19,002 nt of DNA from an uncultured Collinsella sp. (GCA_902478995.1 CABSNF010000041.1:1-19002); one strand, 5' to 3'. Shown: positions 7,412 to 15,199, counted from the first letter of the stretch. The notes: generated by a model not told the origin, from the sequence alone. Numbers and translations: made by a program.

Positions 7412-8084
7412 GGACGCCGATGCGCCCGATGCACGCACCCGTATCATCGAGGCGTTTTGGGAGCTCATCGAGAACAACAGCATCTTCGAGCTGTCGGTTG
7501 GCGAGGTGACCCGCGCCGCCCAGTGCAATCGCGGAACGTTTTACTACTATTTTCACGATTTCGATGAACTCGTCGCCATCGCCATGACCCAGCTGCTGCA
7601 GGATAACGAGCTTATCACCGATGCCCTCTGGCATTTTTCGAGCGAGGGCGACCTTTCGGCGTTCGACCGGCGCGACGTCCGCTGCCTGCTGCGGCGCATC
7701 GTCATCACCATGAGGGCGGGTGCCGCCGAGCAGGTCGTGCAGGGCATCCATACGATCATCATCGACCGCGTGAGAGAGATCGTCCACCCCGACGGAGAAG
7801 AGCTCGAGGCAGATTCGAGCTTTGCGGTGGGCTTTCTGGTCTCGGGCATCATGGGCTTTGTGATGGCGGTCGGCTTTGCCCGGGAGGGCGGCGAGGAGAT
7901 AGACCTCGAGCAGCTGGGGGACAGCGCGTGCGCGTACCTGAGGGCGGTCGCCATGCAGACGGTGGAAACGGTCGCGCAAGTCGAGGGCGTCGATACATCC
8001 GAGCTGCTCGAACGCGTCTCCAAGGAGGCCGATGCCTATCGCGCATCGCGTGCGACGAGTCCCGACGTGGTGAAAGACGCCTAG
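7395..8084 (+). CDS. TetR/AcrR family transcriptional regulator
   Basis: A 229-residue dimeric repressor-type protein. The N-terminal TetR helix-turn-helix covers about residues 12-60, with the hallmark GTFYYYFHDFDELV at 47-60 after the recognition turn (LSVGEVTRAAQCNRG). The ligand-binding C-domain (about 65-205) is not recognisable to a specific effector. The start is placed at the ATG 7395 (MARPRK, a typical TetR beginning, with GGTGAGG just upstream). A GTG at 7386 would add three residues. The gene overlaps the end of the activase gene by 17 bp, so the two are co-transcribed and probably translationally coupled. The perfect palindrome upstream of the activase (2902-2922) is the likely operator, giving negative autoregulation of the pair. 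The inducer may be a metabolite related to the activase substrate, perhaps an acyl-CoA; that is conjecture. Confidence 0.9.
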   Translation: MARPRKDADAPDARTRIIEAFWELIENNSIFELSVGEVTRAAQCNRGTFYYYFHDFDELVAIAMTQLLQDNELITDALWHFSSEGDLSAFDRRDVRCLLRRIVITMRAGAAEQVVQGIHTIIIDRVREIVHPDGEELEADSSFAVGFLVSGIMGFVMAVGFAREGGEEIDLEQLGDSACAYLRAVAMQTVETVAQVEGVDTSELLERVSKEADAYRASRATSPDVVKDA

Positions 8085-8109
8085 GGTTTCTCTTGCGGGG
8101 CGCCTGTCG

Positions 8110-8137
8110 CGCATCGCGCGGTGAGTCCCGCGATGCG
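8110..8137. repeat. Perfect 9-bp inverted repeat after tetR
   Basis: CGCATCGCG (8110-8118) and CGCGATGCG (8129-8137) are exact reverse complements around 10 bases, 26 bp after the tetR stop. There is no T-run, so it is at best a weak terminator. It may be a transcript-end hairpin or a protein site. Confidence 0.4.
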
Positions 8138-8216
8138 GTCATAACCTGCATTCATGTGAGCCGGGTTTATAGATATTCCTCCAGCTGTTAACATAGACAA
8201 CCTGTGGGTAAAGAGA

Positions 8217-8249
8217 CAAAAGCGCCGCCGACGGGCGGGCGTTTTGATT
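8217..8249 (+). terminator. Terminator-like hairpin in the clpC leader
   Basis: CAAAA-CGCC-GCC pairs with GGC-GGCG-TTTTG with one bulged G on each side and a 4-nt loop. The T-rich tail TTTTGATTT follows. It lies only 16 bp before the clpC Shine-Dalgarno sequence (AAGGAA, 8265-8270), leaving no room for a promoter in between. It must therefore either terminate read-through from tetR with clpC initiating upstream, or act inside the clpC leader. Confidence 0.5.
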
Positions 8250-8276
8250 TCGATGAACTCATGTAAGGAAACGAAC

Positions 8277-10919
8277 ATGTTAGATAGATTTACCGATCGA
8301 GCGCGCAAGGTCATGTCGATGGCCAAACAGGAGGCGCTCGATCTGCACTCAAATAAGGTGGGCACCGAGCACCTGCTGCTCGCACTCGCCAAGGAGGACG
8401 AGGGCATCGCTGCCGAGGCGCTGCGCTCGCTTGATATCTCCTACGACGACATCATGGACACCCTCAAGGAGGTCCAGACCACCGTTCCCGAGCCCAGCGA
8501 GGAGACCGAGGCCGCCAAGCTCGCCTTTACGCCGCTCGTCATTAGCGTGATGGAGCGCTCCTTCCGCGTGGCGCGTGAGAACAACCAGACCTACGTGTCG
8601 ACCGAGCACTTGCTGATCGGCATCGTCGAAGAGGGCAACGGCATGGCCATGGACATTCTCATGCGCCTGGGTGTGTCGTCCGCTTCCATTAAAAAGGCCA
8701 TCGAAAAGCTTACCGCCAAGGACCAGGACAAGAAGCGTCCGCTCGCCGGTGCTGGCGCCGGCCGTCCCGGTGCGGGTCTGCCGTTCTTTAGCGGCTCGGA
8801 TGGCTCTCAGCAAAAGGGGAGCGGCACCGACACGCTCAAGCAGTTTGCGACTAACCTCACGCAGAAGGCGCGCGACGGCGAGCTCGACCCTGTAATTGGT
8901 CGCGAAAAGGAAGTCCAGCGCATGATGGAGATCCTTTCGCGCCGCACCAAGAACAACCCGCTTATCTTGGGTGACCCCGGCGTGGGCAAGACGGCCATCG
9001 TCGAGGGCCTGGCACAGCAGATCGCTGCCGGCAACGTGCCCGAGAACCTTATGAACCAGAACATCTGGACGCTCGACCTGCCGGGTCTGGTCGCGGGCGC
9101 CAAGTATCGCGGTGAGTTTGAGGAGCGCCTCAAGAACGTGATCCAGGAGGCGACCGAAGCCGACGACGTCATCTTGTTTATCGACGAGATGCACACCATC
9201 ATCGGTGCCGGTTCTGCCGAGGGCTCCATCGACGCGAGCTCCATGCTCAAGCCCGTGCTTGCACGCGGTGCCTTCCAGATTATTGGCGCCACCACGGCCG
9301 AGGAGTTCCGCAAGTACCTCACCAAGGATCCGGCCTTTGAGCGTCGCTTCCAGACCATCGATGTCGAGGAGCCGAGCGTCGAGGACACGGTCAAGATCCT
9401 GACCGCGCTCAAGCCGCGCTACGAGGAGCACCACCATGTGCGCTATACGCAGGGTGCTATCGAGGCCGCCGCGAACCTTTCCAACCGCTACATCCAGGAT
9501 CGCTTCCTGCCCGATAAGGCCATCGACCTCATCGACGAGGCCGGTGCCCGCGCTCGCATCGCCGCGAATCGCGCGCCCGAGCCGGTGCGCGAGGCCGAGC
9601 ATCGCATAGAGGAGCTCAAGGCCGCCGCGCAGGAGGCCACCGAGAGCGACGACATGAACAAGGCCGCCGAGATCACCGAGCAGCAGAAGGCCGCCGAGAT
9701 TGAACTCGCCGAGGCCAAGGCCGCCTGGACCGCCGAGCTCGACGCCAGCCCGCTCACCATCGATGTCTCTCAGATCGCCGACATCGTGTCCGTGACTTCG
9801 GGCGTGCCGGTGTCCTCGCTTACCGAGAGCGAGAGCCGTCGCCTGCTGCAAGCCGAAAGCGTGCTCAAGACGCGCATCATCGGTCAGGATGAGGCTGTCG
9901 AGGCAGTTGCCAAGGCCGTGCGCCGCAGCCGCTCGCCGCTCAAGGATCCGCGTCGCCCCGGCGGCAGCTTTATCTTCCTGGGTCCCACCGGCACGGGCAA
10001 GACCGAGCTCGCCAAGACGCTCGCCGAGTACCTCTTTGGCAGCAAGGATGCGCTCATCAGCTTCGACATGTCGGAGTTCGGCAGCGAGTTCGAGGTCTCC
10101 AAGCTCATCGGTAGCCCTCCGGGTTACGTGGGTCACGACGAGGGCGGCCAGCTCACCAAGGCCGTTCGTCGTCACCCGTACTCGGTCGTGCTGTTCGACG
10201 AGATCGAGAAGGCGCACCCCGACATCTTCAATATCCTGCTGCAGGTGTTGGAGGAGGGTCGTCTGACCGATAGCCAGGGCAAGACGGTCGACTTCCGCAA
10301 TACGGTGATCATCATGACGTCAAACGTGGGCGCCCGCGAGATCGCGCAGGATGCGAGCGTTGGCTTTGGCACCACCGGCGAGCAGGGCCTCACCTCGAGT
10401 GAGATCCGCGGCCGCGCGATGGGCGAGCTCAAGCGCCTGTTCCGCCCCGAGCTGCTCAACCGTATCGACGACATCGTGGTGTTCCAGAAGCTCTCGGGCG
10501 AGAACCTGACCAAGATTGCGCACCTGCTGGTGGACGATCTGCGCCAGCGCCTGATCGCAAACGGCATGAACATCAAGCTTACCGATGCGGCCTACGACAA
10601 GATTGTGGCGGAGGGTACCGACCTCACCAACGGCGCGCGTCCGCTACGTCGTGCCATCCAAAAGCTCATCGAGGATCCGCTGTCCGAGGAACTGCTGGCT
10701 GGCGAGTGGGGCGAGGGCGATACCGTCCTGTGCGACGTGGCCGATGGCAAGTTTGTCTTTAGCCGCGGCACGGGCGAGATCCCGGCACCGCGTCCGGCGG
10801 GCACGCTTGGTGGCGATACCGCCCCGGCGGTACCGCACACCGGCAACGCCGCGCCCGTGAGCGGCGGCGTGACCTCGGGCCCCGGCGGCATGATGCAAGC
10901 CGGTTCCGGCGCGCTGTAG
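8277..10919 (+). CDS. clpC: ATP-dependent Clp protease ATP-binding subunit ClpC
   Basis: AAA+ unfoldase of 880 residues that feeds substrates to ClpP in the cytoplasm. Visible domains in order: double Clp-N repeat (about 3-145), Gly/Pro-rich linker (about 155-185), first AAA+ domain (Walker A GDPGVGKT 232-239, Walker B LFIDE 300-304), and a short middle coiled coil. The second AAA+ domain follows (Walker A GPTGTGKT 569-576, Walker B VVLFDE 637-642), then the D2-small domain and a Gly/Pro/Ala-rich tail. The middle segment (AAQEATESDDMNKAAEITEQQK) is a single short coiled coil, as in ClpC; ClpB's is about 120 residues. The ATG at 8277 is preferred because AAGGAA lies 6 bp upstream; the in-frame ATG at 8244 falls inside the leader hairpin. 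No CtsR heptad or CIRCE element is seen upstream, so stress control is not evident. A terminator follows at 10945. Confidence 0.93.
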   Translation: MLDRFTDRARKVMSMAKQEALDLHSNKVGTEHLLLALAKEDEGIAAEALRSLDISYDDIMDTLKEVQTTVPEPSEETEAAKLAFTPLVISVMERSFRVARENNQTYVSTEHLLIGIVEEGNGMAMDILMRLGVSSASIKKAIEKLTAKDQDKKRPLAGAGAGRPGAGLPFFSGSDGSQQKGSGTDTLKQFATNLTQKARDGELDPVIGREKEVQRMMEILSRRTKNNPLILGDPGVGKTAIVEGLAQQIAAGNVPENLMNQNIWTLDLPGLVAGAKYRGEFEERLKNVIQEATEADDVILFIDEMHTIIGAGSAEGSIDASSMLKPVLARGAFQIIGATTAEEFRKYLTKDPAFERRFQTIDVEEPSVEDTVKILTALKPRYEEHHHVRYTQGAIEAAANLSNRYIQDRFLPDKAIDLIDEAGARARIAANRAPEPVREAEHRIEELKAAAQEATESDDMNKAAEITEQQKAAEIELAEAKAAWTAELDASPLTIDVSQIADIVSVTSGVPVSSLTESESRRLLQAESVLKTRIIGQDEAVEAVAKAVRRSRSPLKDPRRPGGSFIFLGPTGTGKTELAKTLAEYLFGSKDALISFDMSEFGSEFEVSKLIGSPPGYVGHDEGGQLTKAVRRHPYSVVLFDEIEKAHPDIFNILLQVLEEGRLTDSQGKTVDFRNTVIIMTSNVGAREIAQDASVGFGTTGEQGLTSSEIRGRAMGELKRLFRPELLNRIDDIVVFQKLSGENLTKIAHLLVDDLRQRLIANGMNIKLTDAAYDKIVAEGTDLTNGARPLRRAIQKLIEDPLSEELLAGEWGEGDTVLCDVADGKFVFSRGTGEIPAPRPAGTLGGDTAPAVPHTGNAAPVSGGVTSGPGGMMQAGSGAL

Positions 10920-10944
10920 GGCGTGGCGACAATTTGATACGCGC

Positions 10945-10977
10945 AATCGAGGCGCTCCGGAAAGGGCGCCTCGATTT
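10945..10977 (+). terminator. Intrinsic terminator after clpC
   Basis: AATCGAGGCGC (10945-10955) and GCGCCTCGATT (10966-10976) are perfect 11-nt inverted arms with a 10-nt loop, 26 bp after the clpC stop. The T-tail is short (TTTG), but the stem is GC-rich and complete. Confidence 0.8.
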
Positions 10978-10994
10978 GTAGAGCTGCGGAAGTT

Positions 10995-11019
10995 GTGACC
11001 GTTACGCTATACGGTTCAC
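10995..11019. promoter_or_regulatory. Imperfect palindrome upstream of pepD
   Basis: GTGACCGT (10995-11002) and ACGG-T-TCAC (11011-11019) pair as inverted arms with one extra base. They lie 115 bp before the pepD start and upstream of the weak promoter candidate at 11061-11089. This may be an operator; no regulator can be named. Confidence 0.3.
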
Positions 11020-11060
11020 CGTTAGCCGATGATGCGAGGGCGCTCGGCGTTTTCGACTGG

Positions 11061-11089
11061 TTTATGCACGCAAAGTCTGGGAATATACA
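11061..11089 (+). promoter_or_regulatory. Candidate pepD promoter
   Basis: TTTATG (11061-11066) and TATACA (11084-11089) are spaced 17 bp apart, 45 bp before the pepD start. The -10 matches consensus at four positions, the -35 at three. It is a weak call made because a terminator separates pepD from clpC, so pepD needs its own promoter. Confidence 0.35.
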
Positions 11090-11133
11090 AGTCGCATGTC
11101 TTACTGTCTAACCAGTTGCGCCAAGGAGGCACC

Positions 11134-12591
11134 ATGGACTACAAGATTACCGGCTACGAGCCCGCCCAGCTGTTCCATTTCTTTGAGGAGGTCAGCGCGA
11201 TCCCCCGTGGGTCTGGCAACGAGAAGGGCATCAGCGATTTCCTGGTCGCGTTTGCCAAGGAGCGCGGTCTCGATGTGTACCAGGACGAGGTCTACAACGT
11301 CATCATTCGCAAGCCCGCATCTGCCGGCGCCGAGAATGCCCCGACCGTGATGCTGCAGGGCCACATCGACATGGTGTGCGACAAGCTGGGCTCCGTCGAG
11401 CACGACTTTACGACTGATGGTATCGACCTGGTCGTCAAGGACGGCGTCCTCACCGCTAACGGCACCACTCTGGGCGCCGACAACGGTATTGCCGTCGCTC
11501 TGATGCTCACTGTTCTCGATGACGATTCGATCGTTCACCCCGCCCTCGAGTGCGTATTCACCACCGACGAGGAGACCGGCCTGGTCGGCGCCGAGACGCT
11601 CGACAAGTCCCAGATTAGCGCCCGCACCATGATTAACCTTGACTCCGAGGAAGAGGGCGTTGCTACCGTCAGCTGCGCCGGCGGTGTCGTCGTTACCTAC
11701 ACCTGCCCGATCGCGCGCGAGCACAAGACCGGTAGCGCCCTCACGCTCGACATCTCCGGCCTGCTGGGCGGCCACTCCGGCAGCGATATTAACCTGGAGC
11801 GCGGCAACGGCAACCTCATCATGGCCCGCATCATCGACCGCCTGATGGTTGCCGGCGAGCCCGCCATCGTTAGCTTTAACGGCGGCACCAAGGACAACGC
11901 CATCAACCGTGAGTGCAAGGCCGAGCTGGTCTACGCCGACCACGCTGCAGCCGAGGCCGCGGCCCAGATCGCAAAGGGCATCATCGCCGACGTTACTGCC
12001 GAGCTCGAGGTCTTCGACCCCGGCTTTACCTGCACGGTTGAGATTGCCGACAACACTGAGGTCGAGGCCATGGACGAAAAGTCCGCACTTGCCCTTATTC
12101 GCGCTCTGCGTCTTGCCCCCAACGGTGTGATCCGCCGCAATGTCGCCACCGACGGCTCCGTCGAGGTTTCCTCCAACATCGGCGTGGTTGCCACCTCTGA
12201 CGACCAAGTCAAGATCATGCTGTCCCCGCGCTCCTCGATCACCTCGCTGCAGAACGAGTTCAAGGACCGCCTGCAGACGCTGGCCGATGTCCTGGGATTC
12301 GACGCCAAGTTTGAGTTCGAGTATCCCGGCTGGAGCTATGCCGAGCATTCGCCGGTCCGCGACATCTTTGTCGAGAGCTATCGCGAGCTCTTTGGCTCCG
12401 AGCTACGAATCGAGTCCATTCACGCCGGCCTTGAGTGCGGCCTGTTTGCCGAGGCCCTGCACGGCCTGGACGCCATCGCCGTGGGCCCGACGCTCTCCGA
12501 TGTCCACACCCCGGACGAGAGCATGGAGCTCGCTTCTGCCGAGCGCTTCTACGAGCTGCTCATCGACGTCCTCAAGCGCCTCGCTGCGTAA
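11134..12591 (+). CDS. pepD: Aminoacyl-histidine dipeptidase (PepD, M20 family)
   Basis: Cytoplasmic zinc metallopeptidase that cleaves dipeptides such as Xaa-His. At 485 residues it equals the E. coli PepD length. M20 metal-site motifs are all visible: GHIDMV (H77, D79), GADNGIA (D116, the bridging aspartate), TTDEETG (E146-E147, the general base and a ligand), INLDSEEEG (D170), and the C-terminal HTPDESM. GGHSGSDINLERGN around 200-215 is the lid/dimerisation-domain signature, and HAGLECGLF lies near the C-terminus. The ATG at 11134 has AAGGAGG 4 bp upstream; an in-frame ATG at 11029 would add 35 residues that look like translated leader. The gene is monocistronic: a clpC terminator precedes it and a strong terminator at 12647 follows. 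Confidence 0.94.
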   Translation: MDYKITGYEPAQLFHFFEEVSAIPRGSGNEKGISDFLVAFAKERGLDVYQDEVYNVIIRKPASAGAENAPTVMLQGHIDMVCDKLGSVEHDFTTDGIDLVVKDGVLTANGTTLGADNGIAVALMLTVLDDDSIVHPALECVFTTDEETGLVGAETLDKSQISARTMINLDSEEEGVATVSCAGGVVVTYTCPIAREHKTGSALTLDISGLLGGHSGSDINLERGNGNLIMARIIDRLMVAGEPAIVSFNGGTKDNAINRECKAELVYADHAAAEAAAQIAKGIIADVTAELEVFDPGFTCTVEIADNTEVEAMDEKSALALIRALRLAPNGVIRRNVATDGSVEVSSNIGVVATSDDQVKIMLSPRSSITSLQNEFKDRLQTLADVLGFDAKFEFEYPGWSYAEHSPVRDIFVESYRELFGSELRIESIHAGLECGLFAEALHGLDAIAVGPTLSDVHTPDESMELASAERFYELLIDVLKRLAA

Positions 12592-12646
12592 AGGTTGCGC
12601 TAGCAGCAGTCCGAGCCACGTGCTGGTGGATTGCAAATGACATTAT

Positions 12647-12694
12647 GAGAGGGGGCACCCGAGCTTTTGCGACGGGTGCCTCCTCTCTTCTTTT
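12647..12694 (+). terminator. Strong intrinsic terminator after pepD
   Basis: GAGAGGGGGCACCCG (12647-12661) pairs with CGGGTGCCTCCTCTC (12673-12687) over 15 bp with one G-U wobble. An 11-nt loop and the tail TTCTTTT follow. It sits between the convergent genes pepD and hipA. The minus-strand side lacks a T-tail, so it serves mainly pepD. Confidence 0.88.
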
Positions 12695-12717
12695 GGGAAA
12701 TGGGAGATTACGGACAC

Positions 12718-14022
12718 CTAGCCCATATCCGCCTTGATGAGGTCGAGGGTGCGCTGGCAGTTTTCGCAGACGGGGCCGAGCATATGCTCGCGCAGGTCCG
12801 CCATGCCGGGCAGGTCGGCGTATTCGTCCATGACCTCTTCCATGCAAATGGGTACCTCGTAGGCGAGGTCCATCATGGTCGCAAAGCAAAACTTCTCGGA
12901 TAGCCCGGCATCGGTGAGCGCCGCCTCCAGCGCGGGGTCGCCCATACCGTGGTATCGGCGGATAGCGCCTGGACCGATGCGCCCCACACGATTTTCGCCG
13001 CCAACGCTCATGGCAAGGCGCGCTTTTCGCCGCATGCGTTCGTATGCCAGCCCCGATGCAACGTCATACATACGGGCCATCATAGCTGTGCTGCCGTTTC
13101 CAAGAAGCAGGGAATAGTTCTTCGCATGCGCGTCCGGTGCGCCGATGATGGCGTTAAAGAAAAGTATCTGCGTAAACAGATACAGGTTAAGTTGATGATG
13201 GCTCGTGTTGACGAGGAGTTCCTGAATGTCGCGTGCGGTCGGGCCACCGTCTGCCGTGTACTTTTGAGCGGGCATCACTCCAAGGGCCTGACAGAGGTCT
13301 TCTTGGTGTAGACGCATGATTGTTCCGTCTTTGGCTTTCACACGGTCATAGCGTTCAACAATGAGGGCGGGTTCGTCCTCAAATAAGCGATACTCAACGT
13401 TCGCCGTTGCGATACCCGCGCGCTGGGCGCTTTTCATGCAGACAAACTCATTAAGAGCTTCAAGTTTAAATCCGATAACGCCATTTTTGAAAATATGCGT
13501 CGTGGGCGAGGAACCTACGCATTCGCACCAGCGACCGTCTATGAGCGCGAGTGCGAACTTGCCCTGGTTGCCTCCAAGTGACCAACTTTCATCTAGGCCC
13601 ATCCACGATGCCTCGCGGTCATCCCTGATCGACTTGAGGCGCAAGGCAATCTCGTGGTCGTCTATAGGGCGGTATTCGCCAGTGCGATGCAAGGCGGCGT
13701 CGATATCTTCTTCGGCGCAAAACTGCACTCCGCCCGGACAGTCGAGTCCGATATGGCTGAGCAGCGCAACGGGATTATTGGGCCTGGCGTCGAATTCGGC
13801 GGCAATCGCTTTTCGTTGGTCCTCGCTGTCGGGCAGAAGGCCAAACAAGTACGGATTCATGACCTGTTGGCCGTATGTGCGATTTGATACGGGAATGTTG
13901 GTCGATAGGGCTGGCCCGTCATAATCTTGATCGTAGGCAAAACTGACTAGACCGCTCTCATCTTGCATGAGCGTTCCTGCGGGTACGCCGCAAATAATAG
14001 TCCGAAGCGTTTTTCTGGCCAT
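12718..14022 (-). CDS. hipA: HipA-family serine/threonine kinase toxin
   Basis: A 434-residue HipA-type kinase. In E. coli, HipA phosphorylates glutamyl-tRNA synthetase and induces growth arrest and persistence; the target here is not known. The N-terminal HipA_N-like domain (about 5-105) includes GPALSTNIPVS and FGLLPDSEDQR. The glycine-rich loop is SLGGNQGKFAL at 148-158, FKLE at 185-188 supplies the nucleotide-binding lysine, and the catalytic loop GAPDAHAKN has D297, H299 and N302. The Mg-binding YDVAS follows with D320. All key kinase residues are intact, so the toxin should be active. An unusual C-terminus carries a CENC pair (419-422). It follows hipB by 3 bp with its own GGGAG site, so antitoxin is made first from the shared promoter. 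The stretch looks more AT-rich than its neighbours, consistent with transfer. Confidence 0.88.
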   Translation of the reverse strand: MARKTLRTIICGVPAGTLMQDESGLVSFAYDQDYDGPALSTNIPVSNRTYGQQVMNPYLFGLLPDSEDQRKAIAAEFDARPNNPVALLSHIGLDCPGGVQFCAEEDIDAALHRTGEYRPIDDHEIALRLKSIRDDREASWMGLDESWSLGGNQGKFALALIDGRWCECVGSSPTTHIFKNGVIGFKLEALNEFVCMKSAQRAGIATANVEYRLFEDEPALIVERYDRVKAKDGTIMRLHQEDLCQALGVMPAQKYTADGGPTARDIQELLVNTSHHQLNLYLFTQILFFNAIIGAPDAHAKNYSLLLGNGSTAMMARMYDVASGLAYERMRRKARLAMSVGGENRVGRIGPGAIRRYHGMGDPALEAALTDAGLSEKFCFATMMDLAYEVPICMEEVMDEYADLPGMADLREHMLGPVCENCQRTLDLIKADMG

Positions 14023-14025
14023 TGG

Positions 14026-14496
14026 CTATCTCCCTTCGGGCTTGGTTTGGGCAGATGCGCTTGCGGCAATCGAGACTCCGAGATTGGACATGGCGAAATC
14101 GGCGAAGGCCTTGTCGTAGAGCTCGGCCGTAAAGGGGGTATCTGGAAGAGCTGGAATGGCTGCGCCGCGTCGGTTGCGATGGTGAAGACGTTGAGTGTGA
14201 TGGCACCTGGGGGTGCTACAAGGTTGCAAATCGGCATGCGGGGCGTCGGTTGGCTGCTCATGTTTCGTGTCGTCGATATTCCCTTGAGCAACTAGTGCCA
14301 GTCCGAGAGCACCGAAAACCGCCAGCAGCTTGTCGAGCCGAATACCCGTGGCATCTCCCAGCTCGAGCGATGCGAGCAGGCGCTCCGAAACACCGGCTTT
14401 TTTAGCGAGGGTTGCACGGGTGAGACCCTGAGCATCGCGTGCCTGGCGCACGTAGATGCCAGCTTGGCGCGGTGTGGTGATGGGAAGGGTATCCAC
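14026..14496 (-). CDS. hipB: HipB-like XRE-family antitoxin/repressor
   Basis: Probable antitoxin that binds HipA and represses the shared promoter. The N-terminal half is a clear Cro/C1-type helix-turn-helix: residues 12-66, with LTRATLAKKAGVSERLLASLE at about 25-45 as turn and recognition helices. The start is GTG at 14496, with TAGGAG 7 bp upstream. At 156 residues it is longer than E. coli HipB (88). Residues about 80-118 form a His/Arg/Pro-rich linker unlike the rest, followed by a plausible helical tail (FTAELYDKAFADFAMSN). Frameshifts in the linker cannot be excluded, but the frame is open on both sides. It precedes hipA by 3 bp, the canonical order. Three regularly spaced operator boxes lie directly upstream (14512-14579). 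Confidence 0.82.
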   Translation of the reverse strand: MDTLPITTPRQAGIYVRQARDAQGLTRATLAKKAGVSERLLASLELGDATGIRLDKLLAVFGALGLALVAQGNIDDTKHEQPTDAPHADLQPCSTPRCHHTQRLHHRNRRGAAIPALPDTPFTAELYDKAFADFAMSNLGVSIAASASAQTKPEGR

Positions 14497-14511
14497 GGCG
14501 ATCTCCTAACG

Positions 14512-14579
14512 TGCAGACTTTTGCATATCAGTATGACATGCAAAAGTCTGCATGAAAAGGCATTATGCAAAACTCTGCA
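14512..14579 (-). promoter_or_regulatory. hipBA promoter with three 27-bp-spaced operator boxes
   Basis: Three copies of TGCA-N6-TGCA lie at 14512-14525, 14539-14552 and 14566-14579, with centres exactly 27 bp apart. The first two are arms of a perfect 15-bp inverted repeat (TGCAGACTTTTGCAT / ATGCAAAAGTCTGCA). The third differs from the second by one base. A minus-strand promoter fits between them: -35 TTTTCA (complement of 14553-14558), a 17-bp spacer, and -10 CATACT (complement of 14530-14535). One box lies in the spacer, one just downstream and one just upstream, as expected for HipB autorepression. Confidence 0.8.
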
Positions 14580-14620
14580 TGAGACTCCTACATTGACGTT
14601 GGCTTATGAGAGGCGTTTTT

Positions 14621-15199
14621 TTATATCGCGAGGATCCCGAGGTGCTCAAGCAAGATCTTAAGCCCGATGAGGGTGAGCACGACGCCGCCCACGATGGTGG
14701 CGGGTTTTTCGTAGCGCGCGCCAAAGGTGTGGCCGATCGCTACGCCGGCGACGGAGAAGATAAACGTTGTGATGCCGATAAGCGATACAGCGGGAACGAT
14801 GTCAACCGAGAGCGCCGCAAATGAGATGCCCACGGCCAGGGCGTCGATTGAGGTGGCGATGGCGAGGATCAGGTACTCGCCCAGGTCAATCTTTTCGGCA
14901 TCCTTGCCGTCGCCTTCATCCTCGTCCTCGGTAAAGGCCTCCCACAGCATTTTGCCGCCGATGAAGGCCAAAAGGATAAAGGCGATCCAGTGGTCGATGG
15001 GTCCGATGATGCCCATGAATTGACTGCCGAGCGCCCATCCGATTACGGGCATGCCGGCCTGAAAGCCGCCAAAGAACAGGCCGAGCACTACGGCGGCCTT
15101 AAGGTTGATCTTCTTCATGCCAAGGCCCTTGCAGATGGAAACGGCAAAGGCGTCCATCGAAAGGCCAACGGCGAGCAACGCGAGCTCTGCGAGTCCCAT
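14621..15199 (-). CDS. mntP: Manganese efflux pump MntP
   Basis: Six-helix inner-membrane Mn2+ exporter protecting the cell from manganese excess. Its 192 residues are close to the 188 of E. coli MntP. It consists of two homologous three-helix halves; each has the conserved membrane aspartate motif, GLSMDAFAVSICKGL (D16) and ATSIDALAVGISFA (D119). A central cytoplasmic loop is strikingly acidic (EDEDEGDGKDAE, 91-102). The ATG at 15199 was chosen because GAGGGAGCC lies about 8 bp upstream and the protein begins with the family's usual first helix. Longer upstream reading would translate the riboswitch. Expression is predicted to be turned on by Mn2+ through the yybP-ykoY riboswitch at 15252-15387. 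No terminator is evident downstream before the hipBA promoter. Confidence 0.95.
   Translation of the reverse strand: MGLAELALLAVGLSMDAFAVSICKGLGMKKINLKAAVVLGLFFGGFQAGMPVIGWALGSQFMGIIGPIDHWIAFILLAFIGGKMLWEAFTEDEDEGDGKDAEKIDLGEYLILAIATSIDALAVGISFAALSVDIVPAVSLIGITTFIFSVAGVAIGHTFGARYEKPATIVGGVVLTLIGLKILLEHLGILAI

Noticed and set aside
4949..7528. Long minus-strand open frame of 859 codons opposite the activase gene
   Set aside because: It is an antisense shadow produced by GC-rich codon bias. Its composition is Arg/His/Ala/Val-rich with no recognisable domain, whereas the plus strand has clear ATPase motifs throughout.
8084..8276. CIRCE or CtsR heat-shock operator upstream of clpC
   Set aside because: Looked for the TTAGCACTC inverted repeat and GGTCAAA heptads on both strands and found neither.
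8349..10217. Minus-strand open frame of 622 codons opposite clpC
   Set aside because: Shadow of clpC; no domain, and clpC motifs are complete on the plus strand.
11029..11133. Longer start for pepD at 11029
   Set aside because: The extra 35 residues have no family match. The AAGGAGG site 4 bp before 11134 and the 485-residue family length favour the later ATG.
11101..12348. Minus-strand open frame of 415 codons opposite pepD
   Set aside because: Shadow frame with low-complexity Gly/Val/Asp composition; pepD is unambiguous.
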